Shown here in pieces: positions 53,003 to 61,537 of a stretch of 64,000 nucleotides of DNA. The DNA comes from an uncultured Fusobacteriaceae bacterium (lineage in GTDB: Bacteria; Fusobacteriota; Fusobacteriia; Fusobacteriales; Fusobacteriaceae). The notes below the pieces were generated by a model that ran no database searches, was not told the DNA's origin, and saw only the letters and a program-made list of their open reading frames with translations. Where the stretch lies: contig CAMQWJ010000001.1 of the NCBI GenBank assembly GCA_947038515.1, forward strand, positions 62,001-126,000. The letters run 5' to 3'. The position numbers were made by a program, and so were the translations under genes. Positions within the stretch are counted from its first letter, which is position 1. The number at the start of each line of letters is the position of its first letter.

Positions 53003-54178
53003 TTATACCACCTTTACCCATAGGGCTTTTAAATATAAAGTTTCTGGAATTTGAAGCATCCATGGATGATCTTCTGGCTGATAGTTAACTCCAATAACTT
53101 GAAGTAATTTTCCATTTTTAGAAGCTGCCATTCGTGTTACTTCTATTAAATCTTGTAAAGAAAGATGGTACGCACAAGTTACTATCCCAAGAATTCCACC
53201 AGTTTCTAGCATTTTAAAACTATTATCACAAAGTTTATAGAATAAATCTCTTCCTCTTGGAATATCTAATTTTTTCTTTATAAGCGTTGGTGGATCTAAC
53301 GTTATTATATCAAATTTATCTCCTCGCTCTGCCATTGTTTTTAGGAGTAGAAATGCATCCCCCTCACAAGTTATAAATTCATCTTTAAATCCATTTAACA
53401 CATAATTTTCTTTACAAATTTTAAGTGCATGAAATTGTTTATCTATTGCTACTACTTTTTTAGCACCTTCTTTCATTGCAGCAATGGAAAATCCACCAGT
53501 ACTTGAAAATACATCTAAAAATCTTGTATCTTCATTTATATACGGTCTTATAAATTTTCTAGAGTCTCTCTGATCTAAAAAGAATCCTGTTTTTTGACCA
53601 TCAACAATATCAATGTAATACTTTAGCCCATTATCTTCCATTATTATTCTTTCTGGAATTTCACCATAAATAATTCCTGTCTTTTGTTCTGCTCCATCAG
53701 TTGTTCTTATTTCTACATCACTTCTTTCATAAATACCTTTAGGATTATAGATTTTTTTTATTGAATTTATAATTTCTTGTCTTAAAGATTCAATTCCTGA
53801 ATTTCTAAATTGCACAGATATATATTTATCAAATTTGTCTATTATTAATCCTGGAATACCGTCTGCTTCTGAATAAAATCCTCTCACACAATTTGTTTCA
53901 TTTAAAAGAAATTTTCTTTTTTCATAAGCCACTCTTATCTTAGATAGTATAAATTCTTTATTTATGTTCTCTTCTTTCTGTGTAAGTATTCTTATATAGG
54001 CAGAACTTCCTTCTGATATATAACCACGTCCGATAAATGTTAAATCTTCCATACAAACATCTACTATATCACCATTTTTTACATTTCCTTGTATTGAACG
54101 AATATCATCCTTAGATACATTTGGATAAAAATTTATTATTTTTTTTTCTTTTCCTTGCTCTAATATTACTCTTGCCAT
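53003..54178 (-). CDS. rlmI: 23S rRNA m5C methyltransferase-like protein (RlmI family)
   Basis: A 391-residue protein with an N-terminal PUA-like domain (residues 1-70: RVILEQGKEKKIINFYPNVSKDDIRSI) and a Rossmann SAM domain. Diagnostic pieces are GFYSEADGIPGLIIDKF, VDGQKTGFFLDQRDSR, FLDVFSSTGGFSIAAMKEGA and the catalytic-type strand IITLDPPTLIKKK. E. coli RlmI makes m5C1962 of 23S rRNA. The exact site in this organism is inferred. ATG 54178 has AGGAG upstream, and cvpA follows after 2 nt. Confidence 0.85.
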   Translation of the reverse strand: MARVILEQGKEKKIINFYPNVSKDDIRSIQGNVKNGDIVDVCMEDLTFIGRGYISEGSSAYIRILTQKEENINKEFILSKIRVAYEKRKFLLNETNCVRGFYSEADGIPGLIIDKFDKYISVQFRNSGIESLRQEIINSIKKIYNPKGIYERSDVEIRTTDGAEQKTGIIYGEIPERIIMEDNGLKYYIDIVDGQKTGFFLDQRDSRKFIRPYINEDTRFLDVFSSTGGFSIAAMKEGAKKVVAIDKQFHALKICKENYVLNGFKDEFITCEGDAFLLLKTMAERGDKFDIITLDPPTLIKKKLDIPRGRDLFYKLCDNSFKMLETGGILGIVTCAYHLSLQDLIEVTRMAASKNGKLLQVIGVNYQPEDHPWMLQIPETLYLKALWVKVV

Positions 54179-54225
54179 TATTACTCCTCTTATATTTTTC
54201 TTTAGAGAATCTAAGCGAACTAATT

Positions 54226-55164
54226 TTAAACTACAATTTTCTCTTTATAATTCTCATCTTCTTCTTTAAACTCAACACTTCCTCGTCCATCTCTGTCCTT
54301 GTCCATCAAATAAACAAGTGGAGTGGCTAAAAATATTGATGAATACGAACCTACTGATATTCCTAAAATTAAAGTAACAATAAATGTTTTTAATGATTCT
54401 CCACCAAATATAAAAATTGCTATTGCTGCTAAAAGTGTTGTCAAAGAAGTATTAACTGATCTCACAAGAACATCATTAATACTAATATTTAATATTTCAC
54501 CAAAACTTTTTTCTAATCGAGCTTTAGATTTTAATTTTTCTCTGATTCTATCATAAATGATAATTGTATCATTTATTGAATATCCTAAAATTGTTAAAAC
54601 TGCTGCTATAAAATCACTATTTATCTCATACCCTAAAAATGAAATTATTCCAAGAGTTATAATTACGTCATGTGCTAATGTGATTATTGCTCCTAATGCA
54701 AATTTCCATTCAAATCTTACAGTTATATAAAGTGCTATTAATATTCCTCCTATAATCAAAGAATATATTGCTGATTTTTTCAAATCTTTTCCTATACTTG
54801 AACCTACTTTTTCTGTTTTTTCAGTTGAGAATTTACCCATTTTTGACATTTCATCAAGAAATTCAGTTTTTTGTCCTTCACTCATTTCTGGAGTTCTGAT
54901 AATTATAGTATTATCTTCTGACAATTGAACTTTTCTTGATTTTGAAGCTAATTGTGGATTTTTTTCTGCAACCTTATCTAAATATATATTAATGTCTTTT
55001 AAAGTATGAATTTTTTCAAATTTTAATTGAAATAAATTACCACCTGTAAAATCAATTCCATAATTTAACCCTTTACTCATTAACATTACAAGAGCAATGA
55101 TTACAGCTATAAAACTTATTCCTAAATATATTTTACTTTTTTTAATTATATCTAACTTAACCAT
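54226..55164 (-). CDS. secF: Protein translocase subunit SecF
   Basis: A 312-residue membrane protein with six helices. It has the start GLNYGIDFTGGNLFQLKF, the periplasmic P4 domain, then YSLIIGGILIALYITVRFEWKFALGAIITLAHDVIITLG and TILGYSINDTIIIYDRIRE. SecDF uses an ion gradient to pull proteins across the membrane; in a Na+-using cell that ion may be Na+. Its start overlaps the end of secD by 8 bp. Confidence 0.97.
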   Translation of the reverse strand: MVKLDIIKKSKIYLGISFIAVIIALVMLMSKGLNYGIDFTGGNLFQLKFEKIHTLKDINIYLDKVAEKNPQLASKSRKVQLSEDNTIIIRTPEMSEGQKTEFLDEMSKMGKFSTEKTEKVGSSIGKDLKKSAIYSLIIGGILIALYITVRFEWKFALGAIITLAHDVIITLGIISFLGYEINSDFIAAVLTILGYSINDTIIIYDRIREKLKSKARLEKSFGEILNISINDVLVRSVNTSLTTLLAAIAIFIFGGESLKTFIVTLILGISVGSYSSIFLATPLVYLMDKDRDGRGSVEFKEEDENYKEKIVV

Positions 55165-56410
55165 TCTTCTGCCCCCTTTTCACTCCAAATAATCCAATAT
55201 CTTTTATATTAAACATTTCAACTAATAAAAGTAAAATTACTTTTGTTATTGCTATTGCTGTAACCATAGAAGCCATTACACCAATTGTAAGAGTTATTGC
55301 AAACCCTTTTACTGAACCAGTTCCAAAAACAAAAAGTATTATTGTTATTATAAGAGTAGTTACGTTGGAGTCTATTATAGAAGAAAACCCCTTTTTAAAT
55401 CCTAGATTTATTCCACCAATTATTGTATTTCCACCACGTATTTCTTCCTTTATCCTTTCAAAAATAATTACATTTGTGTCAACTGCCATACCAACTGATA
55501 ATATTACCCCAGCAATACCTGGTAGTGTCAAAGTTGCATCTATAAAATTTAGAGTTCCAAATACTAAAAGTCCAAAAATTGAGAGAGCAATAACAGCTAC
55601 CATTCCTGGTACTCTATATAAAACCAGCATAAATATAGCAATTAATGCCATTGCTAAAATCCCTGCTTTTTTACTTTGCTCTATAGAATCCTCTCCTAAA
55701 GAGGCTCCAACAGTACGTGTTTCAACTATTTCTGCTTTTATTGGAAGAGCACCAGCATTAAGAAGGGTTGCCATTGCTTTTGCCTCTTCCATTGTATAAT
55801 TACCTGATATTACTCCATTACCACCAGGTATTTCTCCATTTATAGTTGGGGCAGTCTGAACTTCCCCATCTAAAGTTATCGCTAATTGCTTCCCTTTATT
55901 ATTTCTTGTTATTTCTGCAAATTTTACTGCTCCTTCATGTACCATTTCAAATTGTATTTGCGGCCTACCTAATTCATCACTACTTACTGCTGCCTTTTTA
56001 AGTGAAGAACCTGTTAATAAAACTTCATCTTCTAGAATATATTTTCCACTTTCTGAATCATAACTCTTCACAATCCTAAATTCCATAAGTGCTGTTTTTC
56101 CTATCATTTTTATTGCTTCTTCTGGATTAGTAACACCAGGAAGCTCAATAATAATACGATTATTCCCTGCTTTTTGTACAAGGGATTCTGCAACTCCTAG
56201 TCCGTTTATTCTCCGATCTAATACTTCTACAAGTCTATCCATTGCTTCACCATCAACAACTTGATCTTCCCCTCCTGTTGCCTCTAAAACAGCATATACC
56301 CCACCTTTTAAATCCAATCCAAGTTTCATTTCTTTATTAAATGTAAAATACAACCCACCCATTATTACTATCACTACAAAGAGTAGTTTTTTAAATATAG
56401 TTTTTTTCAT
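55157..56410 (-). CDS. secD: Protein translocase subunit SecD
   Basis: A 417-residue partner of SecF with six helices. It has GLDLKGGVYAVLEA, the P1 domain motif GVAESLVQKAGNNRIIIELPGV, ALPIKAEIVETRTVGASLG, and the RND-type strand SVGMAVDTNVIIFERIKEEIRGG. The length is on the short side of the family (no enlarged P1 head), as in many Gram-positive and fusobacterial forms. GGAGG precedes ATG 56410. yajC is not adjacent. Confidence 0.97.
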   Translation of the reverse strand: MKKTIFKKLLFVVIVIMGGLYFTFNKEMKLGLDLKGGVYAVLEATGGEDQVVDGEAMDRLVEVLDRRINGLGVAESLVQKAGNNRIIIELPGVTNPEEAIKMIGKTALMEFRIVKSYDSESGKYILEDEVLLTGSSLKKAAVSSDELGRPQIQFEMVHEGAVKFAEITRNNKGKQLAITLDGEVQTAPTINGEIPGGNGVISGNYTMEEAKAMATLLNAGALPIKAEIVETRTVGASLGEDSIEQSKKAGILAMALIAIFMLVLYRVPGMVAVIALSIFGLLVFGTLNFIDATLTLPGIAGVILSVGMAVDTNVIIFERIKEEIRGGNTIIGGINLGFKKGFSSIIDSNVTTLIITIILFVFGTGSVKGFAITLTIGVMASMVTAIAITKVILLLLVEMFNIKDIGLFGVKRGQKNG

Positions 56411-56452
56411 TTCTCCTCCACGTTAGTTTTCAAACAATTTTTCTTCTAGTAT

Positions 56453-56872
56453 CTATTTTTTGCTATCTAAAAAGACTTGTAAAATTATAGCTGCTGCTAT
56501 TTTATCTACTACTTTTCTTTTTTCAATTGCCCCTTTGGTTCCCATTTCTTGCAATAATTTATCTGCTGTAACAGTTGTATAGCGTTCATCTATTTCAAAA
56601 AATTCTACTCCATCAATATTTCTTTTTATTTTCTCCATATATTCTCGGACTTTTTCAGCCTGTCTCTTTTCTTCTCCATTAAGTGATTTAGGAATTCCAA
56701 CTACTATTTGCTTCGTATTTTCCTCTAAACAAATTTTTTTTATTCTCTCAATAGATTTAATTTTTTTTCTATCAATTACTTCAAGAGGAGTAGCAAACAT
56801 TCCAATACTATCTGATCTTGCTACCCCAATTCTTACATCACCAATATCAAGTGCTATATATTTTTTTTTCAT
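56453..56872 (-). CDS. ruvX: Putative pre-16S rRNA nuclease / Holliday-junction resolvase-like protein
   Basis: A 139-residue RNase H-fold protein (YqgF). It begins KKKYIALDIGDVRIGVARSD (first metal Asp), then IVVGIPKSLNGEEKRQAEKVREYM, FFEIDERYTTVTADKLL and the final Asp in KRKVVDKIAAAIILQ. YqgF is needed for final processing of the 16S rRNA 5' end. Start: ATG 56872 preceded by AGGG; a TTG one codon earlier is rejected. It follows alaS by 12 nt, a common pairing. Confidence 0.94.
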   Translation of the reverse strand: MKKKYIALDIGDVRIGVARSDSIGMFATPLEVIDRKKIKSIERIKKICLEENTKQIVVGIPKSLNGEEKRQAEKVREYMEKIKRNIDGVEFFEIDERYTTVTADKLLQEMGTKGAIEKRKVVDKIAAAIILQVFLDSKK

Positions 56873-56884
56873 CAATATCCCTTT

Positions 56885-59497
56885 TTATAATGCATTTTTT
56901 AAAATATTTTTCACACAATTCAATGCCTCAATTACTTTTTCTCCAACTTTTCCACCAGCTTGTGCAAAATCTGGTCTTCCGCCACCTTTTCCATCAGTTA
57001 TTAAAGCGGCTTCTCTAGCTAAATCTCCAGCCTTTACTTTACCTATAAGATCTTTTGTGACTCCTACAGCAAAAATTGCATTTCCATTATTACTTCCTAA
57101 TACAACAATACAACTTCCTAATTTTTCTTTAATTTTATCACAAATTTCTCTTAAATATTCAGAATCTTTCTCTTTAAAGTTTTTAATTAAAACTTTTACT
57201 CCATTTATTTCTATTACTTCTTGAAAAATTGTCATTACATCAAAAGAGGCTAACTTAGACTTTAACTTATCTAACTCTTTATTATTCTCTTTTAGATTTT
57301 CTTGATTTTTTTCAATTTTTTCTTCCAATGTACTAATATCAGTTTTTAATATTTTTTCAATATTTTTAACAATTTTTGAAATCTTAGTAAACTCTTCATA
57401 TGCTTTTAAACCTGTAACGGCTTCTATTCTTCTCACTCCACCAGCTATTCCACCCTCAGAAATTATTTTGAAGCTTCCTATAGTTGATATATTTTCTACG
57501 TGTATTCCACCACAAAACTCTATTGAGTGTCCTGAAATATCAGTAACTCTTACTATATCACCATATTTATCTCCAAATAATGACATAGCTCCTATTTTTT
57601 TGGCCTCTTCTATTTCAAGTATTTTTATTTTAACAGGTATTGCTTCTTCAATAGCCATATTTATATTTTTCTCTATTACTTCTAATTCAGTTTCAGTAAG
57701 AGATTGAAAATGATTAAAATCAAATCTTAATTTATCTTCTGAAACATTTGAACCTGCTTGTGTTATATGAGACCCCAAAACTTGTTGTAAAGCCTTTTGT
57801 AGCAAGTGAGCTGCTGTATGATTTTTTATGATTTTTCCTCTTCTTTTCATATCAACATTTTGCATAACAACTTGATCTTTCTCAAGTCGTATTCCTTCTT
57901 CAAATTCAACTACATGAGTGACTATTTCTTTTTGCTTTTGAGCATCTAAAACTTTTCCAACAACCTTATTTTTTCCAATAATTGCAGTTATTTCTCCTCT
58001 ATCAGCTTCTTGACCACCTGATTCAGCATAAAATACAGTTTTATCAAAAATAATATTATAGTTCCCATCTTCCCTTTCTCTTATACTGAGAATTGTTGCT
58101 TCACCAGTAGTATTATTATACCCATCAAATTTAGTCACACCATATTTATCATAAAATTCTTCAATAAATACATCTTGACCCTTTTCATGCACAATTTTTC
58201 TACTGTTTCTTGCCTTATTTTTTTGTTTTTCTACTTCTATTTTAAATTCTTCTTCATTTACTATTATACCTTCATTTTCACAAATTTCTTGAGTAAGTTC
58301 AAAAGGAAAACCATAAGTATCGTACATTTTAAAAGAAATTTCTCCAGCCAATTCATTTTTTCCTTGATTTTTTAAAGTCTTTATTTCACTATTAACTAAA
58401 TTAATCCCCTGGTCTAGTGTTTTAGAAAAACTTTCCTCTTCAATTTTAACTATTTTTTTTATATAGTCTCTATTTTTAAGTAACTCTGGATAAGCTATTT
58501 TCATATTATCAATAACACAATCTACCATTTTATATAAAAATAAATTTTTATTTCCTAAAACACGACCATGTCTTATTCCACGTCTTAATATTCTTCGCAA
58601 AATATATCCCCGCCCTTCTGAAGAAGGAAGTACACCATCATTTATTAAAAATGTTATCGCTCTTGAGTGATCTGTTATTACCTTTAAGGAAAAATCGATT
58701 TCTGGACTCTTTCCATATTTTGTATTAGTGAGAGTTCCTGCATATTCAACAATTGGAAAAATTAAATCTGTTTCAAAATTATTAGATTTACCTTGAACTA
58801 CTGCAGCAACCCTTTCAAGTCCTGCACCTGTATCTATATTTTTTTTAGGTAAAGATTCCAATGTTCCATCTTCTTTCTTATTATATTCAGTAAATACAAG
58901 ATTCCAAATTTCAATAAATCTATTATCTGTCCCTTCATCTCCAAGCTTTGAATTTTCATTTCCACCATACTGAACTCCTAAATCAACATGTATTTCAGAA
59001 CAAGGACCACAAGAACCAACAGGACCAGCAGACCACCAATTTTCACTCTCACCCATTCTAACTATTCTCTCTTTAGGAAAATCACATTTTTCTATCCATA
59101 TTTTTTCTGCTTCATCATCAGTTGTAAATACAGATATCCATAATTTTTCTTTAGGTAATTTAAGCTCTTGTGTAATAAATTCATAAGACCAAATAATTGC
59201 CTCTTCTTTAAAATAATCTCCAAAGGAAAAATTTCCAAGCATTTCAAAAAACGTATGGTGTCTTGCTGTTTTTCCTACATTTTCTAGATCATTTGTTCTA
59301 ATACATTTTTGATATGTTGTAATCCTTGGATAAGGTGACTCTTCTTGTCCTAAAAAATAAGATTTAAAGGGAACCATTCCAGCCACAGTCAATAACAATG
59401 TTGGATCATCGGGAATAAGAGATGCACTCTCTAACTTTTTATGTTTTTTCTTTTCAAAAAACTCTATAAATTTTTGTCTAATTTCATTTCCTTTCAT
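56885..59497 (-). CDS. alaS: Alanine-tRNA ligase
   Basis: An 870-residue class II aminoacyl-tRNA synthetase. The catalytic core has MKGNEIRQKFIEFFEKKKHKKLESASLIP, FFEMLGNFSFGDYFKEEAI and GRGYILRRILRRGIRHGR. The editing domain carries NHTAAHLLQKALQQ and FCGGIHV. The C-terminal C-Ala domain begins after a coiled coil near 730 (TLEEKIEKNQENLKENN). The Shine-Dalgarno AGGAG is too close to the TTG at 59506, so ATG 59497 is used. Confidence 0.98.
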   Translation of the reverse strand: MKGNEIRQKFIEFFEKKKHKKLESASLIPDDPTLLLTVAGMVPFKSYFLGQEESPYPRITTYQKCIRTNDLENVGKTARHHTFFEMLGNFSFGDYFKEEAIIWSYEFITQELKLPKEKLWISVFTTDDEAEKIWIEKCDFPKERIVRMGESENWWSAGPVGSCGPCSEIHVDLGVQYGGNENSKLGDEGTDNRFIEIWNLVFTEYNKKEDGTLESLPKKNIDTGAGLERVAAVVQGKSNNFETDLIFPIVEYAGTLTNTKYGKSPEIDFSLKVITDHSRAITFLINDGVLPSSEGRGYILRRILRRGIRHGRVLGNKNLFLYKMVDCVIDNMKIAYPELLKNRDYIKKIVKIEEESFSKTLDQGINLVNSEIKTLKNQGKNELAGEISFKMYDTYGFPFELTQEICENEGIIVNEEEFKIEVEKQKNKARNSRKIVHEKGQDVFIEEFYDKYGVTKFDGYNNTTGEATILSIREREDGNYNIIFDKTVFYAESGGQEADRGEITAIIGKNKVVGKVLDAQKQKEIVTHVVEFEEGIRLEKDQVVMQNVDMKRRGKIIKNHTAAHLLQKALQQVLGSHITQAGSNVSEDKLRFDFNHFQSLTETELEVIEKNINMAIEEAIPVKIKILEIEEAKKIGAMSLFGDKYGDIVRVTDISGHSIEFCGGIHVENISTIGSFKIISEGGIAGGVRRIEAVTGLKAYEEFTKISKIVKNIEKILKTDISTLEEKIEKNQENLKENNKELDKLKSKLASFDVMTIFQEVIEINGVKVLIKNFKEKDSEYLREICDKIKEKLGSCIVVLGSNNGNAIFAVGVTKDLIGKVKAGDLAREAALITDGKGGGRPDFAQAGGKVGEKVIEALNCVKNILKNAL

Positions 59498-59529
59498 TGG
59501 TTTCAATCTCCTGTATTTTAATTATTATA

Positions 59530-60255
59530 TTAATCTAATTTAAAATTTTCACCTAGATATATTTTTTTAGCTTTTTCATCATTTGCTATTTCCTTAGGTG
59601 TTCCACTAATAAGAACTTTTCCTTCTGCCATTATATAAGCACGGTCTGTTATACTTAATGTTTCTCGAACTGAATGGTCTGTTATTAAAATTCCCAAACC
59701 TTTCTTTTTCAAATATCTAATTATTTCTTGAATATCTTCAACAGCTATTGGATCAACACCAGCAAATGGTTCATCTAAGAGAATAAAGTCTGGATTATTT
59801 GCAATGGTTCGAGCAATTTCTACTCTTCTTCGCTCTCCTCCTGACAAAGAATATCCTAGTGATTTTCTAACATGTGTCAATTTAAATTCTTCTAACAGTT
59901 TTTCCATTTCTTCATTTTGCTTTTGAGGAGTATAATTTTTAAGTTCCAATATCGCAATCAAATTTTCTTCAACAGTCATATCTCTAAAAACAGATGGCTC
60001 TTGTGCTAAATATCCTATCCCTAAATTAGCTCTTTTATATATTGGTAATTCAGTTATATCTCTTTCATTATAAAAAACTTTTCCAGTTTCAGGCCTAACA
60101 ATTCCTGTCATCATATAAAATGTTGTTGTTTTTCCTGCCCCATTAGGACCAAGCAGTCCAACAACTTCACCTTTTTTCACTTCTAAAGTAACATCATCTA
60201 CCACTTTTCTTTTTTTATATGATTTGGATAATTTTTCAGCTATTAAACTTATCAT
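59530..60255 (-). CDS. lptB: LPS export ABC transporter ATP-binding protein LptB
   Basis: A 241-residue ATPase with Walker [18 protein letters not shown]-loop [16 protein letters not shown], signature [13 protein letters not shown] and Walker [16 protein letters not shown], then the H-loop DHSVRET. It powers LPS extraction with LptF and LptG. Its start overlaps the preceding LptC/A-type gene by 20 bp, with AAGGAG upstream. The nearby lptF and lptG lie in the same operon. Confidence 0.97.
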   Translation of the reverse strand: MISLIAEKLSKSYKKRKVVDDVTLEVKKGEVVGLLGPNGAGKTTTFYMMTGIVRPETGKVFYNERDITELPIYKRANLGIGYLAQEPSVFRDMTVEENLIAILELKNYTPQKQNEEMEKLLEEFKLTHVRKSLGYSLSGGERRRVEIARTIANNPDFILLDEPFAGVDPIAVEDIQEIIRYLKKKGLGILITDHSVRETLSITDRAYIMAEGKVLISGTPKEIANDEKAKKIYLGENFKLD

Positions 60256-61528
60256 CCTTTTCTCCTTTTATTTTTTTATAATCCACAATAACATTTCCTG
60301 TTGCATCTATTTTTCTTGTTTCACTTTTATAAATTATTTTATCAGCATAAATAATCGCTTCTGGTGCATCCACTATAGCATTTTTTTCCAACTCAATTAT
60401 TTTTTTCTCTGTATTTATTACGCCAAATTTTCCAGTTCCTTTTGTTCTCCCCTTTTTAGGGTTATTATTATTAAAAATAACGTTTTCTTTCAAATATATA
60501 CGTTTTTTATTCATATTAAATTCTAATGTATCTGAAGTAATCACAGTCTCTCCATTTCTTTCATCTTGAATTATTGTTTTAGGAGTATCAATAGAAATAG
60601 CTATTTTAGTAATTAAATCTATGTCTGTTCTTTTTGAATATAGAGTTGAACTTTTATTTTTTAGTGTTGCATTTTTTTCAAGAACAATTTTTTCTGCTAT
60701 ATATTTTTTGTTCTCTTTTCTTAAATAAAGTATTAATAGTTCACCATTATAATCAATAGGTTCTTTATCTTGATAAGTTCGTCCCTTTGGATTTTTAGTA
60801 AAATTAATTTTACCTTTATTTAGATTTCCTTCAACTTTTCCTGCTTCAAAATTTTCATTTTTATCTGTAATTATTTTTATTTTTCCACCTGAAATTTTCC
60901 CGCTATTTCTATTTAGTTTCAAATTCACCCCATTCATTTTCATTCCTGGTTGAGTTATTTCATATTTACCTGGTACTTCTATTTCAGTAGTTTCCTTATT
61001 ATACATTAAAATATGACTTTTAAGGGTCATATCACCATACACAATCACTGCATTTCCTTCTATGATCATTTTAGTCATTTGAGTATCTGATTTAAACTTA
61101 TTTCCACTAATCTCAGTTTTTTCTTTTTCATTTTTCAAAAATATTCCTGTTTCAGAAGAAATTTCTTTTTTCTTTCTTTCAAATTTAAAAGTTTCACTTT
61201 GAAATTCCCAACCATCTAAGCTTTTCCCTTTAATATTAGAATTTAAAAGTAAATTTTTATCTTTATCCAAAATTGCATTATCACCTGTTAAAACCAAATT
61301 TTCTACTACAGCTCTTGCCATATTAAAAAATGATTCATCTTTATTTAAAAAATCTGTTTGTTTATCTGCAAAAATCTCATAATCATTACCTTTATAATCA
61401 ACATTTTTTGTTATAACTTCAGTTTTTTCCTCAATTTTCTCTTTTTTTTCATCTTTAAAATAATTAAGGTAACCAATTATTAAAACTACAACTATTATTA
61501 TTATATGGAATTTTTTATTTTTTTTCAC
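60236..61528 (-). CDS. LPS transport periplasmic protein, LptC-like with LptA (OstA)-like repeats
   Basis: A 430-residue protein anchored by one N-terminal helix ([18 protein letters not shown]), otherwise almost all short beta strands. Repeated jellyroll steps such as [37 protein letters not shown] and the C-terminal [26 protein letters not shown] then [25 protein letters not shown] match the OstA/LptA pattern. It is over twice the length of LptC or LptA. It may therefore combine both and build a long part of the bridge. It starts at GTG 61528 with AGGAGAGGG upstream and overlaps lptB by 20 bp. Confidence 0.78.
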   Translation of the reverse strand: MKKNKKFHIIIIVVVLIIGYLNYFKDEKKEKIEEKTEVITKNVDYKGNDYEIFADKQTDFLNKDESFFNMARAVVENLVLTGDNAILDKDKNLLLNSNIKGKSLDGWEFQSETFKFERKKKEISSETGIFLKNEKEKTEISGNKFKSDTQMTKMIIEGNAVIVYGDMTLKSHILMYNKETTEIEVPGKYEITQPGMKMNGVNLKLNRNSGKISGGKIKIITDKNENFEAGKVEGNLNKGKINFTKNPKGRTYQDKEPIDYNGELLILYLRKENKKYIAEKIVLEKNATLKNKSSTLYSKRTDIDLITKIAISIDTPKTIIQDERNGETVITSDTLEFNMNKKRIYLKENVIFNNNNPKKGRTKGTGKFGVINTEKKIIELEKNAIVDAPEAIIYADKIIYKSETRKIDATGNVIVDYKKIKGEKDDKFNS

Positions 61529-61537
61529 AGCCCTCTC

